A stretch of 64,000 nt of DNA from Eubacterium pyruvativorans. GTDB taxonomy: Bacteria; Bacillota; Clostridia; Peptostreptococcales; Anaerovoracaceae. The translations under genes and the position numbers were made by a program. The notes under the pieces were generated by a model. It made no database searches and was not told the DNA's origin. It saw nothing but the letters and a program-made list of their open reading frames with translations. Below, in pieces: positions 54,930 to 64,000 of this stretch; position 1 is the stretch's first letter; the number at the start of each line of letters is the position of its first letter. The stretch covers positions 1 to 64,000 of the forward strand of contig NZ_FNBF01000008.1 of NCBI RefSeq assembly GCF_900102225.1, written 5' to 3'.

Positions 54930-55853
54930 CTACCGTTCCCCGAAAGGTTTCAATGCCGCCGGCAACTTCCGCAGAATATCCCCGGCGATCATACCGTATT
55001 CCCCCAGATCCGCTGCTGCCAGATCCCCGGCGCGGCCGTGAATCCAGACCCCGGTTTTCGCAGCATCTGTAACCGGAATGCCTTGTCCTGCCAGGGAGGT
55101 GATGACCCCGGTGAGCACATCTCCGCTGCCTGCCGATGCCATCCCCGGATTCCCGGTGGTATTCTCATACATCACGAACCGGGGAACCCCGTCTTCCGTT
55201 TCCCGGCCCGCCACCAGAGTACCGGCGCCCTTCAGAACCACCGTCACGCCGTAAGTTTCTTCCAGATAGGAAGCCATGCGCCTGCGGGTTTCTGTTTCCT
55301 TCAAATCTCCCGTCTCCCGGATCTGAAGCAGACGGACTGCTTCCCCCGCATGAGGCGTCATGACAATTTCTCCCGGATAGGAACGGACCAACTCCTTTAG
55401 CTCATCGTCTCCGGCGATCAGATTCAGCCCGTCCGCATCCAGCACCAGGGGCCCGCCGTAGGTCATCAGCAAAGCCTTCATGCGGCGCTTCGACTGCATC
55501 CCCGTTCCGACCCCCGGCCCGAAGGCCACTGCATCGTAACCGCTGAAATGGCGGCCGGTATTCGTGTTGTCCCCGCTCAGAAGACGGAGGGCCTCATCCC
55601 ACTCAATACAGATCGCCTCCGGAGCCAGCGTCTGGATCACACTGAAATTCGCTTTCGGCGTACACACGTAAACCAGACCGGATCCGGTGCGCAGGCAGGC
55701 TCCGGCGGCCAGCCACGCAGCGCCGGTCATGCCGGCACTTCCGGCGATGACGAGCACGTGACCGCAGTCCCCCTTGTGCATATCCCGGGGACGGGGACGG
55801 ATCACCTTCCGCACATATTCTTCTGTAATGGTTCCGGTGATATTCGTGATCAT
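54930..55853 (-). CDS. nnrD: ADP/ATP-dependent NAD(P)H-hydrate dehydratase
   Basis: 307 aa. Repairs hydrated NAD(P)H. CGHVLVIAGSAGMTGAAWLA (residues 31-50), AFGPGVG, VLDADGLNLI, VMTPHAGEAVRLL, VVLKGAGTLVAG and GNPGMASAGSGDVLTGVI with the catalytic Asp near the end. Lacks the N-terminal epimerase (NnrE) domain found in fused forms. ATG at 55853 after AGAAGG. Confidence 0.93.
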   Translation of the reverse strand: MITNITGTITEEYVRKVIRPRPRDMHKGDCGHVLVIAGSAGMTGAAWLAAGACLRTGSGLVYVCTPKANFSVIQTLAPEAICIEWDEALRLLSGDNTNTGRHFSGYDAVAFGPGVGTGMQSKRRMKALLMTYGGPLVLDADGLNLIAGDDELKELVRSYPGEIVMTPHAGEAVRLLQIRETGDLKETETRRRMASYLEETYGVTVVLKGAGTLVAGRETEDGVPRFVMYENTTGNPGMASAGSGDVLTGVITSLAGQGIPVTDAAKTGVWIHGRAGDLAAADLGEYGMIAGDILRKLPAALKPFGER

Positions 55854-55903
55854 AGTACCTTCTTTCCTCTGTCCCGGATACAGCACTTCCCGTGAACACT
55901 TGT

Positions 55904-56233
55904 CTAAAACAAATGAAATTTCGCTGCCGCCAGATAGATCAGAAACGCAGCCACGGCAATGACCGGCACTGCGATGTTGCCGTATTCCCGGAACAGCCCG
56001 AAGAACGTTCCGGCGGCTTTTCCCGGATCCCGGCCGGCCTGGTTCTCATACGGCCCCCCGTTTTCCTGCTCACGGATGCCGAACGGATCATTGGGGTCCA
56101 CCCGCACGCCGTACAGATTCACATTCTGCCGGTGCAGCCGGGCCAGGTCTTCCCTTTCTTCCGGCGTCAGTTCCCTCTGTTCTTCTGTTTCGGAAGGACA
56201 GCCTGTTCTGTTGTTTTCATTTTCTTCTTTCAT
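55904..56233 (-). CDS. Small single-pass membrane protein, unknown function
   Basis: 109 aa. An acidic N-terminus (EENENNRTGCPSETEEQREL), a polar stretch with VDPNDPFGIREQENGG, and one membrane helix at the C-terminus (NIAVPVIAVAAFLIYLAAAK). ATG at 56233 has AGGG 7 nt upstream; ATG at 56239 is too close to it. Lies between mgtE and nnrD on the same strand. No family recognised. Confidence 0.65.
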   Translation of the reverse strand: MKEENENNRTGCPSETEEQRELTPEEREDLARLHRQNVNLYGVRVDPNDPFGIREQENGGPYENQAGRDPGKAAGTFFGLFREYGNIAVPVIAVAAFLIYLAAAKFHLF

Positions 56234-56285
56234 ATCCATACCCTGTCCGATCGGTTATGTCAATCCTTACCTTTGTCTTACTCCG

Positions 56286-57683
56286 CTACACATGCAGGAA
56301 CAGCCCGGCCATGACGAAATAAATCGAAAGTGCGATGGCATCGGACACCGAAGAGATCGCCGGGTTCGCCACCAGCGCCGGGTCCAGGTGAATGCCCTTT
56401 ACAATCAGAGGGATCATACTGCCGATCAGCTTCGCGATCATCACAATAAATAGAAGTGAGGTGCACACCGTAACCGCCACGATCGCACTCTGCCCGTCTA
56501 TGATCGTAACCCTGAGGAAGTTCACGGCGCTCAGCACCACACCGACCACAACGCCGATACGCAGTTCTTTCCACATAATCCGCATCCAGTCGTCCAGCTC
56601 CACCTCGCCGGTGGCAAGGCCGCGGATGATCAGGGTGGCCGCCTGGGAGCCGCAGTTTCCGCCGGTGCCCATGAGCATCGGCATATAGGTGACCAGTGCA
56701 ATCATGGAGGACAGCGCATTCTCGAAATTCGTGACAATCATGCCCGTGAAAATGTAGGCGATCATCAGCACCAGCAGCCACGGCAGACGGTTCTTCGCAT
56801 GCTGGATCACCGAAATGTCCAGATAATCACTGTCGGAATTATCCAGATCGATGACACCGTTCATTCGCTCGATGTCCTCGGTGGCCTCATCTTCCATGAC
56901 GTCCAGAATATCGTCTACGGTGATGATGCCCACCAGCCGGTATTCCTTGTCCACCACCGGAATGGCGATCAGGTCGTATTTCTGGAAGTCGTCGGAGACT
57001 TCTTCCTGGTCGGTATCCACGTATTCACACACAAATTCCGTGCGCATGACTTCGTTGATTTTCGTATCGGAATTGGTGACCACCAGTGTGCTCAGAGGCA
57101 CAATGCCGATCAGCTTCCAGGCATTATCCCGCACATAGCAGGTGTAAATGGTCTCCGCATCAGTGCCCACTTCCTTGATGTGCTCCATGGCTTCCCGCAC
57201 CGTCCAGTCCTTCTTCAGACTGACGAACTCCGGGGTCATCAGGCTCCCCGCACTGTTGTCGGGATAATTCAAGAATGTATTGATCAGGTGGCGTTCGCTG
57301 CGGGGCGTCTTCTCCAGAATGCGGTTCACCAGATTGGCCGGCAGCTCTTCCAGAATGTCGATCTTGTCGTCGAAATCCAGCTCATCCACAATGAACTGGG
57401 TTTCCTTGTCGGTGATCTCGCTGACGATATCCACCTGTCCGTCGGAGGACATATAGGAGAACACATCTACCGAGACGTCCTTGGGCAAAAGGCGGAACAG
57501 GATGACGGTCATACGAAGGGAAGCCTCATCGGACACTTCCTCCAGCATCTCTGCAATATCCGCCGCATTATATTTCATCAGCTCGTCTCTGGCCATGAAA
57601 TATTTCTTCTGTTCGAGATATTCCAGGATCAGATCGGTGGACTGCTTCAGCAGTTCATCTCTGTTCCATTCTGCGTTTTCCAT
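56286..57683 (-). CDS. mgtE: Magnesium transporter MgtE
   Basis: 465 aa. N domain (ILEYLEQKKYFMARDELMKY, ADIAEMLEEV), two CBS domains about 140-265 (SLMTPEFVSLKKDWTVREAM, YRLVGIITVDDILDVMEDEA), plug helix, then five membrane segments with MPMLMGTGGNCGSQAATLII, the family signature. Mg2+ channel gated by cytosolic Mg2+. ATG at 57683 follows AGGAGGG. No M-box leader was found upstream. Confidence 0.96.
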   Translation of the reverse strand: MENAEWNRDELLKQSTDLILEYLEQKKYFMARDELMKYNAADIAEMLEEVSDEASLRMTVILFRLLPKDVSVDVFSYMSSDGQVDIVSEITDKETQFIVDELDFDDKIDILEELPANLVNRILEKTPRSERHLINTFLNYPDNSAGSLMTPEFVSLKKDWTVREAMEHIKEVGTDAETIYTCYVRDNAWKLIGIVPLSTLVVTNSDTKINEVMRTEFVCEYVDTDQEEVSDDFQKYDLIAIPVVDKEYRLVGIITVDDILDVMEDEATEDIERMNGVIDLDNSDSDYLDISVIQHAKNRLPWLLVLMIAYIFTGMIVTNFENALSSMIALVTYMPMLMGTGGNCGSQAATLIIRGLATGEVELDDWMRIMWKELRIGVVVGVVLSAVNFLRVTIIDGQSAIVAVTVCTSLLFIVMIAKLIGSMIPLIVKGIHLDPALVANPAISSVSDAIALSIYFVMAGLFLHV

Positions 57684-57714
57684 ATCTGACCCTCCTATTT
57701 TTTTCTGACGTACT

Positions 57715-57777
57715 ATTATACCGCGGGTAAGCGGCGGTTTCAATCGGCACCTTCATATGACGTTAAGAAATCCTTAA
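57715..57777 (-). promoter_or_regulatory. mgtE promoter with TTAAG repeat
   Basis: Minus-strand TTGAAA (57743-57738), 17-nt spacer, TATAAT (57720-57715). GTTAAGAAATCCTTAA at 57762-57777 lies about 20 bp upstream of the -35, a position usual for activators, and resembles the 16-mers at 12040 and 51361. Confidence 0.7.
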
Positions 57778-57906
57778 TGCGAACGACTATTCCGTTAACC
57801 TTTTGTCAAGGCAGAAAATTTAACAAATTAAAGCGTAATTTATTATTATGATAAGACAACTTTATATATTTTCGGCTGATAATCTTTTTTCTGACGAGTC
57901 AAAATG

Positions 57907-57968
57907 TTGACAAAAACGGGGTCTGTGGTATATTCGTAACTGTCGGAAGGGTCTGTGAGAACCCTTCC
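57907..57968 (+). promoter_or_regulatory. gdhA promoter and 5' UTR hairpin
   Basis: TTGACA (57907-57912), 16-nt spacer, TATATT (57929-57934). The leader then has GGAAGGGT (57945-57952) paired with ACCCTTCC (57961-57968), which may protect the 5' end of the message. The 140 bp between this promoter and the mgtE promoter is A+T-rich with no gene. Confidence 0.75.
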
Positions 57969-58024
57969 CCGGAACAACTACAATCAACAGAAATCGGTTT
58001 ATTTTGTGAGAAGAGGAGATCGAA

Positions 58025-59368
58025 ATGGCTAAGATTGTTGACAAGTACATTGACTACGTGAAGACGAAATACGCTCATGAGCCGGAATTCATCCAGACAG
58101 TAGATGAAGTTCTGAATTCCATCGAGCCGGTTATGCAGGCTCATCCGGAATATGAGAAGTCCGGTCTGCTGTGGAGACTGATCGAACCGGAGAGAACGAT
58201 CAGCTTCCGTGTACCTTGGGTGGACGACAACGGTGAAGTTCATGTAAACACCGGTTACAGAGTTGAATTCAACTCCGCACTGGGTCCTTACAAGGGCGGT
58301 CTGAGATTCGCTCCGAACGTTTACTCCGGCATCCTGAAGTTCCTCGGTTTCGAGCAGATCTTCAAGAACTCCCTGACAGGCCTGCCGATCGGCGGCGGCA
58401 AGGGCGGCGCAGACTTCGATCCGAACGGAAAGTCCGATGCAGAGATCATGAGATTCTGCCAGGCTTTCATCAATGAACTGTACAGATATCTGGGACCGAA
58501 CGTTGACGTTCCGGCCGGCGACCTGGGTGTAGGCGGCAGAGAGATCGGCTTCATGATGGGTCAGTACAAGAAGCTGACGAGACAGTATGACGGTACATGG
58601 ACCGGTAAGGGAACCGAGAACGGCGGTCTGGCAGGAAGAACAGAAGCGACCGGCTACGGCATCGTATTCTATGCGAGAGAAATGCTGAAGCACTTCGGTG
58701 AAGAGCTGAAGGGCAAGACGGTTGTCATCTCCGGTTTCGGCAACGTTGCCTGGGGTACAGCACAGAAGCTGGACGAGATGGGTGCGAAGGTTATCGCATT
58801 CTCCGGTCCGGACGGATACATCCTGGACGAGGACGGCGTAACAGGCGAGAAGGTTGATTACTTCCTGGAACTGAGAAGCTCCGGAAAGAACATCTGCAGC
58901 CCGTATGCCGAGAAGTTCCCGAATGCGAAGTTCGTTGCAGGCAAGAAGCCTTGGGAAGTGAAGGCTGACCTGTACATTCCGTGCGCAATGCAGAACGATA
59001 TCCACCTGGAAGATGCGAAGAACATGGTTGCCAACGGCTGCAAGTACCTGTGCGAAGGTGCGAACATGCCGACAACAGAAGATGCGATCGCATACCTGCA
59101 GGAGCATGACGTTGTCATCGGACCTTCCAAGGCTGCGAACGCCGGCGGTGTAGCCTGCTCCTGCCTGGAAATGAGCCAGAACGCAGAACACATCCTGTTC
59201 TCCAAGGAAGACGTTTATGTACAGCTGGAAGGCATCATGGTCAACATCTTCAAGCTGTGCGCTGACGCCTGCGAAAAGTACAACCTGGGCTTCGATCTGA
59301 TCGCCGGTGCGAACATCGCCGGATTCGAAAGAGTTGCGAAAGCAATGATGCTCCAGGGCATTGTATAG
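58025..59368 (+). CDS. gdhA: Glutamate dehydrogenase, hexameric NAD(P) type
   Basis: 447 aa. Reversible oxidative deamination of glutamate to 2-oxoglutarate and ammonia. YRVEFNSALGPYKGGLRFAP, TGLPIGGGKGGADFDP with the catalytic Lys, VPAGDLGVGGREIGFMMG, and the dinucleotide fold VVISGFGNVAWGTAQKL. Coenzyme preference cannot be fixed by eye. ATG follows AGAGGAG. Codons are strikingly biased (AGA for Arg, GTT and GAC/GAA mixes) compared with CGG-rich neighbours, as for a very highly expressed central enzyme of an amino-acid fermenter. Confidence 0.97.
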   Translation: MAKIVDKYIDYVKTKYAHEPEFIQTVDEVLNSIEPVMQAHPEYEKSGLLWRLIEPERTISFRVPWVDDNGEVHVNTGYRVEFNSALGPYKGGLRFAPNVYSGILKFLGFEQIFKNSLTGLPIGGGKGGADFDPNGKSDAEIMRFCQAFINELYRYLGPNVDVPAGDLGVGGREIGFMMGQYKKLTRQYDGTWTGKGTENGGLAGRTEATGYGIVFYAREMLKHFGEELKGKTVVISGFGNVAWGTAQKLDEMGAKVIAFSGPDGYILDEDGVTGEKVDYFLELRSSGKNICSPYAEKFPNAKFVAGKKPWEVKADLYIPCAMQNDIHLEDAKNMVANGCKYLCEGANMPTTEDAIAYLQEHDVVIGPSKAANAGGVACSCLEMSQNAEHILFSKEDVYVQLEGIMVNIFKLCADACEKYNLGFDLIAGANIAGFERVAKAMMLQGIV

Positions 59369-59402
59369 TCTCCTACTTCAGATTAAACTGAACCTATAGA
59401 GA

Positions 59403-59447
59403 ATACCCGGGAAAATGACGAATCATTTCCCCGGGTATCTTTTTTTA
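59403..59447 (+). terminator. gdhA terminator
   Basis: ATACCCGGG (59403-59411) pairs with CCCGGGTAT (59430-59438), with an inner AAATGA/TCATTT, followed by a run of T to 59447. Confidence 0.92.
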
Positions 59448-59562
59448 ACTTTTCAGTGTGAAAAGCACCATGGATTTTTCACCGATTACACGCAATGCCG
59501 GCGGAAACAGTGCTAAAATAGTGGTGATGGATAACGGGAGACAATACAGGAGGGGTACGAAC

Positions 59563-60411
59563 GTGAGTACAGGATTGATTTTCGAAGGAGGCGGCATGCG
59601 GGGCGTTTTCAGCGCCGGCGTAATTGACTTCCTGCTGGAGAAGGATGTCCGTCCGGACATCGTCTACGGGGTTTCTGCCGGCGCCTCCGGCGCAGCCAGC
59701 TTTGTATGCGGTCAGAAAGGCCGGGCCGCTGCCACCATGATCGATTATCTGGATGATCCCCATTTCATGGGCATGAAGAGTCTGCGGAAAACCGGGAACT
59801 ACTTCAACACCGACTTTCTGTACCACCAGATTCCGGAGAAACTGAACCCCATCGACCAGAAGGGCTTCGAGGAACGGGGCATCCGCCTGAAAATTGCGGT
59901 CACGAACTGCATCACCGGTGAGGCGGAATACCCGGAGATTCACCATATGATCGAGGACATGGACCTCTTCCGGGCTTCCAGTTCCCTTCCCCTGCTGGCA
60001 CAGATGGTTCCGCTGAACGGATATGTGTATCTGGACGGAGGCATCGCCGATTCCGTCCCGGTCCGGAAATCCGAAGAAGACGGCAACGAGAAGAACATCG
60101 TTGTTCTGACCCGCCCGCTGGGCTACCGGAAGAAGCAGGAATATGCGATTCTTCCGATGATCCGGGCGAAATACCGCCGTTACCCGAAGCTGATCGAGGC
60201 CCTGGAGCGCCGGCCCCGGGTGTACAATGAAACGCTGGAGTATATTCAGTCCGGCATGGAGAAGGGCTCCATCTTCGTCATTGCCCCGATGGGCCCTCTG
60301 GGAATCCACCGGACAGAATCCGACCGCTCCAAACTGGTGAAGGCCTATCACGAGGGATATTATGTGGCAGAAGGTCTGTACGACCGGCTGATGCACTTCC
60401 TGGAATCATAG
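59563..60411 (+). CDS. Patatin-like phospholipase
   Basis: 282 aa. Lipid acyl hydrolase fold with Ser-Asp dyad: oxyanion loop FEGGGMRGVFSAGV (residues 8-21), nucleophile elbow YGVSAGASG (G-x-S-x-G) and DGGIADSVP with the catalytic Asp near 165. Similar to the YjjU/RssA-type single-domain patatins of bacteria. GTG at 59563 is chosen: AGGAGGGG lies 7 nt upstream and the next residues begin the conserved STGLIFEGGG. A frame from 59458 would need a start inside the gdhA terminator region. Confidence 0.92.
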   Translation: MSTGLIFEGGGMRGVFSAGVIDFLLEKDVRPDIVYGVSAGASGAASFVCGQKGRAAATMIDYLDDPHFMGMKSLRKTGNYFNTDFLYHQIPEKLNPIDQKGFEERGIRLKIAVTNCITGEAEYPEIHHMIEDMDLFRASSSLPLLAQMVPLNGYVYLDGGIADSVPVRKSEEDGNEKNIVVLTRPLGYRKKQEYAILPMIRAKYRRYPKLIEALERRPRVYNETLEYIQSGMEKGSIFVIAPMGPLGIHRTESDRSKLVKAYHEGYYVAEGLYDRLMHFLES

Positions 60412-60413
60412 AA

Positions 60414-60446
60414 CAGCCCCGGCCCGTGGCCGGGGCTGCAGTTTTT
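60414..60446 (+). terminator. Terminator after patatin gene
   Basis: CAGCCCCGGC (60414-60423) pairs with GCCGGGGCTG (60429-60438), then TTTTT at 60442-60446, between two convergent genes. Confidence 0.88.
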
Positions 60447-60483
60447 CTCTCCCGTTTCTGCAGTAAACCGGATTTTCCGCGGC

Positions 60484-63400
60484 CTATATCTGCACGTATA
60501 CACCGGCAGAGAACAGATACAGCCCCGCCTCGTGAACCGGGAGGCCGAAGCCCTGCTCCAGCGCCTTCCGGTAGGTTTCCACCTGTGTCCGGTACGTCTC
60601 CCTGAGCCGGTTCTCCTCTTCTTCTAACGGTTTCTTCCGGTCAATCCAGTTGGTCTTATAATCCAGCAGGACGAAGCCGTCCGCTTCTTCGAAGTAACAG
60701 TCGATGATTCCCTGTACGATGGTATCCTCCCCGTCCCGGGTCATCCGGAGATTGAAAGTCTGTTCTCTCCAGAGTCTGCCCCGGGCCGCCGCATCGGCCG
60801 CCCGCCGGCCCACCGGGGTTTCGAAAAAGCGCAGGATCTTCCCCGGGTCCACACTGTCGATTTCCTCCTGCCGGAAGATGCCGTCGGAAACCATGGCTGA
60901 GGCCGCATTCTTCAGATACGGCAGCCCTTCCTTTTCGGCCCGGACGAAGTCGATCCTCTCCATAATGCCGTGGTAAATGGTTCCCCGCTCCGCATAGGTC
61001 AGCCGGCGGGCGCCGCTCATGAAATTCGGCGTCGTGAAGTGAATCGACCGTACGGCCGGTTCTTCTTCGGTGTCCCCGGATTCCGCCGCCCGGGCGCTCT
61101 GGTTCAGTGCGCTGACAGAGTATTTGGAACGGACCCTTCGAGCATCCATGAAGGGATACCGGTATTCCAGACGACGGGCCGCCTCTTCCGGTGAACAGCG
61201 GGGTTCATCCGGCAGGAACAGGGTTTCATCCCGGTCCGGATCCCCTGCCCGCCAGGCCAGATCCGGGGCTTTCAGTTTCTCTTCCGGTACCACTTCCGTT
61301 TCCGGCAGATCCTGCAGAAGACCGAGATAAGTCAGGTCGGACGTGTCACCGGCTTGTTTTTTGTCCAGAAACTCCGCCGCATCCTTCACGACACCGGTCA
61401 TGAACAGCAGATCCCGGGCACGGGTCAGGGCCACATACAGGATACGGATGTTCTCCTCCACTTCTTCCTGCCGCACCTTCATGCCGATAATGCTCTGGGT
61501 CAGGGTCCGGCGGCTGAAATGCCGGGACGGGTCTTCCAGGCTCAGACCCAGCCCGATGTCTTTGTGAAAGTTCACCTTCCCCCCGGACCCGGAGTAGCGG
61601 AGCCGGCTCCCCATCCCCGCCACAATGACCATCGGAAACTCCAGTCCCTTGGACTTATGGATCGTCATCAGCCGGACCACATCGTCATTTTCTCCCAGCA
61701 GTTTCGCCTGGCCGGTGCGGATCATGCGCTGCTTCACCGTATCGATATACCGGATGAATCCGAAGAGGGAACTCTGACCATCCCTGGTGAACTGGCCGGC
61801 CCGCTCCGCCAGAATCCGGAGATTCGCCTGACGCAGTTCTCCTTCCGGCATGGCTCCCGCCATCATGTAGCAGCCGCTTTCCTGAAGCAGCCGCCAGACG
61901 AAATCCGGAAGCGGCAGGGCCAGGGCCAGGGACCGCCAGCGGTCCAGCCGCTCCAGCACACTGCGGCACCGGGCACTCTCCCGGGCCTGCTCCATGAACG
62001 CCTCCACATAGGATCCCTCCGGATGGGCTTTCCGGATCGCCGCCAGCTCGTCAACGGTAAATCCGAAGATATCCGACCGGAGCACGCTGAGAAACGGCAC
62101 GTCCCGGTAACGGTTGTCCACAATCCGCAGAAGATTCATGAAAACACTCACCTCAATCCGGTCGAAAAATCCCAGATTATCGTCCAGATAGAGCGGGATG
62201 CCCTGCTCTTTCATGATGTCCCGGTACTCCTGGGCGTGGGAAACCACGGACCGCATCAGGACCACCATATCCCGGTAGCGCAGGGTTTTCACTTCCCCGG
62301 CCTTCGTGTCATAGTACGGCTTTCCCACATTTTCACGAATGAGCCTGCAGACTTCCAGCGCCTCCAGGGCATCTTTCTTCATGCGCCGAATTTCTTCGTC
62401 CGCCTCCTCGGCGGAAGACTGATCGACGAGACAGAGCCGGGGTGCGTAGTTGTACGCCCCTTCATAGGGTATTCCGGCATAAAGCATGGCACGCTCATCG
62501 TATCCCTCCATGATCGGCCGGAAAATCCGGTTTACGCAGTCCAGAACCCCCGGTTTGCTGCGAAAATTCCGGTTCAGATCGATCTTTCCGCACACCGCAC
62601 CCGGCGCATCTTCCCCGGCGGCATACTCCTGATACTTTCTCCGGAAGATCTCCGGCTCCGCCAGGCGGAACTTGTAGATACTCTGTTTGATATCCCCCAC
62701 CATGAACAGATTGTCCGGACGACAAAAAGTACCGATGATGGCTTCCTGAAGCACGCTGGTATCCTGGTATTCATCGATGAAGACGGCCCGGAATTTCTTC
62801 CGGTAGTAGTCCGCCGCTTCCGGATCGCTCAGAATTTCCAGACAGAAATGCTCGATATCATTGAAATCCAACATGCTCCGCTCATTCTTCCTGTCCCGGA
62901 AGATGGTGTCGAAACGGCGCAGCAGGTTTCCCAGAACCCGGGCCTGACCGCTCACGGCCGTAAGTTCCCGGAACATCTGCTCCGGTTCTTCGGCGAAGAA
63001 CTGTTCCCGGATCTTCTTCAGACGGTCCTTCGCATTCTTCAGCATGGGCTGCACCTGATTCTTCACCAGATTCCAGCCTTCCGATTCGTCTTTCTTCGCC
63101 CGCATCTGATCCCATTTCATTGCGCAGGCAGATCGCGCGGCATCCGCCCAGTGGTCACTCTTCTCCCCGGCGCTGTTTTCCAGCGCTGCCAGCGGGCCGT
63201 CCAGTTTCCCGGCCAGACCGTTCAGCCCTTCCTCCAGAAGGATTTCCCTCGCTTTCCGGGTCAGATCCCGGGCCCGGCGGAGCTCTGCCTCCACCCCTTC
63301 CCGGAGCAGCAGCATCGCCTCAGTATTCCGGTATCCCTCTCCCAGGGACAGTTCCCCGATTTTCTCCTCCAGCGTGCCGAAGGGATCAGGCAGCGCCTGG

Positions 63401-63924
63401 ATCTGACTGTACACATCCTTCAGGATGGATCGGACGCTGTCATCGTCCTTTTCGCCGCTGTACCGGTCCATGAACCGGAGAAAATCCGGATCACCCTCTT
63501 CATAGCAGGCATCCAGCAGTTCGTCCAGCGCTTCCTCCCGCAGGATCGTGCTCCGGTCTTCATCCAAGATCCGAAAGGAAGGCTCCAGATCTGTCAGGTA
63601 AAAAAAACGCCGGATCACCTCCATGGCGAAAGCATGAAAAGTGCTGATATTGGCCCGGGGCAGAAGGTCCAGCTGCCGGCGCATACCTGGATTCTCCCGG
63701 GCTTTCCCCTTCATGGCCCGCCGGATCTTCTCCCGCATTTCCGACGCCGCCGCATTGGTGAACGTCACAATCAGCATTTCGTCGATGGAATAGTTCTCCT
63801 CCGTGATCATCCGCGTAATGCGTTCCACCATGACGGCGGTCTTTCCGGATCCCGCCGCAGCGGAAACCAGAAGGCTCTTCCCCCGTTCATCGATTGCCCG
63901 CTGCTGCTGCTTCGTCCATCCCAT
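60484..63924 (-). CDS. addA: Helicase-exonuclease AddAB, subunit AddA
   Basis: 1146 aa, full length. UvrD-type helicase: MGWTKQQQRAIDERGKSLLV, Walker A SAAAGSGKTAVMVERI, motif II FIDEYQDTSVLQE, motif III VGDIKQSIYKFR, motif V TIHKSKGLEFPMVIVAG, motif VI LYVALTRARDLLFM. C-terminal PD-(D/E)xK nuclease with GIIDCYFEEADGFVLLDYKT. Processes double-strand ends for RecA. ATG at 63924 follows AGAAAGGA. addB is normally directly upstream and would lie beyond the window. Confidence 0.97.
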   Translation of the reverse strand: MGWTKQQQRAIDERGKSLLVSAAAGSGKTAVMVERITRMITEENYSIDEMLIVTFTNAAASEMREKIRRAMKGKARENPGMRRQLDLLPRANISTFHAFAMEVIRRFFYLTDLEPSFRILDEDRSTILREEALDELLDACYEEGDPDFLRFMDRYSGEKDDDSVRSILKDVYSQIQALPDPFGTLEEKIGELSLGEGYRNTEAMLLLREGVEAELRRARDLTRKAREILLEEGLNGLAGKLDGPLAALENSAGEKSDHWADAARSACAMKWDQMRAKKDESEGWNLVKNQVQPMLKNAKDRLKKIREQFFAEEPEQMFRELTAVSGQARVLGNLLRRFDTIFRDRKNERSMLDFNDIEHFCLEILSDPEAADYYRKKFRAVFIDEYQDTSVLQEAIIGTFCRPDNLFMVGDIKQSIYKFRLAEPEIFRRKYQEYAAGEDAPGAVCGKIDLNRNFRSKPGVLDCVNRIFRPIMEGYDERAMLYAGIPYEGAYNYAPRLCLVDQSSAEEADEEIRRMKKDALEALEVCRLIRENVGKPYYDTKAGEVKTLRYRDMVVLMRSVVSHAQEYRDIMKEQGIPLYLDDNLGFFDRIEVSVFMNLLRIVDNRYRDVPFLSVLRSDIFGFTVDELAAIRKAHPEGSYVEAFMEQARESARCRSVLERLDRWRSLALALPLPDFVWRLLQESGCYMMAGAMPEGELRQANLRILAERAGQFTRDGQSSLFGFIRYIDTVKQRMIRTGQAKLLGENDDVVRLMTIHKSKGLEFPMVIVAGMGSRLRYSGSGGKVNFHKDIGLGLSLEDPSRHFSRRTLTQSIIGMKVRQEEVEENIRILYVALTRARDLLFMTGVVKDAAEFLDKKQAGDTSDLTYLGLLQDLPETEVVPEEKLKAPDLAWRAGDPDRDETLFLPDEPRCSPEEAARRLEYRYPFMDARRVRSKYSVSALNQSARAAESGDTEEEPAVRSIHFTTPNFMSGARRLTYAERGTIYHGIMERIDFVRAEKEGLPYLKNAASAMVSDGIFRQEEIDSVDPGKILRFFETPVGRRAADAAARGRLWREQTFNLRMTRDGEDTIVQGIIDCYFEEADGFVLLDYKTNWIDRKKPLEEEENRLRETYRTQVETYRKALEQGFGLPVHEAGLYLFSAGVYVQI

Positions 63925-63979
63925 AATCGTTCCTTTCTGTTCCCGCATCCGCCGTTCTCTCCGGCGCCTTATACTGTCA

Positions 63980-63985
63980 ATTATA
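63980..63985 (-). promoter_or_regulatory. Possible -10 element upstream of addA
   Basis: TATAAT on the minus strand, 55 bp before the addA ATG; the matching -35 would lie outside the window, so this is only suggestive. Confidence 0.35.
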
Positions 63986-64000
63986 TCAGAAAAATCCGAA

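Noticed and set aside
57684-57906. M-box magnesium riboswitch upstream of mgtE
   Set aside because: The leader is too short and lacks the conserved M-box pieces; a plain promoter with a repeat motif explains the region.

Overview
The window is a gene-dense, G+C-rich piece of a Firmicutes/Clostridia chromosome. HrcA-CIRCE heat-shock control, a T-box leader, AddA-type recombination, strong AGGAGG ribosome binding sites and low-G+C intergenic islands all point there. A selenocysteine-containing glycine/betaine-reductase module next to a large NAD(P)-type glutamate dehydrogenase gene suggests an anaerobic, amino-acid- and amine-fermenting clostridium. The G+C-rich Eubacteriales family XIII / Anaerovoracaceae would fit, but that placement is inference. 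I saw no rRNA, tRNA, insertion sequence, prophage or CRISPR array.

Layout. 1-6600: a minus-strand operon with a GrdE/GrdI-type proprotein, a GrdB/GrdH-type selenoprotein (in-frame UGA plus a SECIS-like hairpin), a BCCT betaine carrier, two paralogous DUF3841 proteins and thioredoxin reductase (cut by the window edge). Its promoter carries two TAAGCGYGCTTA operators; a divergent TetR gene carries a third. 7.4-13.8 kb: ACT/UPF0210 pair, secreted GH25 lysozyme, DUF5685/J-domain pair. 13.8-17.7 kb: potABCD polyamine ABC transporter. 17.9-26.1 kb: lepA-hemW-hrcA-grpE-dnaK-dnaJ. 26.2-31.1 kb: a small gene with an in-frame UGA, rpsT, deoD, an AgcS symporter, nadE. 31.2-33 kb: Trp T-box leader and trpB2. 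33.1-35.5 kb: one gene fusing homoserine acyltransferase (MetA) to aspartokinase (LysC). 36.3-45.3 kb: SDR, sbcDC, GIY-YIG protein, two G3E GTPases of zinc/metal type, recX, sfp-type PPTase, yerC. 45.5-52.3 kb: ctpA, recJ, envC-like M23 protein, ftsX, ftsE, a ParA-like ATPase. 53-57.7 kb: split transketolase, nnrD, mgtE. 57.9-64 kb: gdhA, a patatin phospholipase and addA.

The most striking unexplained structure is a family of non-coding composite repeats. Three intergenic islands (about 27.9-28.4, 35.5-36.1 and 52.3-52.95 kb) carry sets of short hairpins with arms GGTGCG/CGCACC at conserved spacing around a shared A/T-rich element. Two of the islands also carry 31-nt-period tandem repeats. 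Other points worth attention are the MetA-LysC fusion, the betaine-reductase operon with its operators, a GTPase fused to a TIGR03943-like domain, and a ParA-like protein whose P-loop has lost its lysine.
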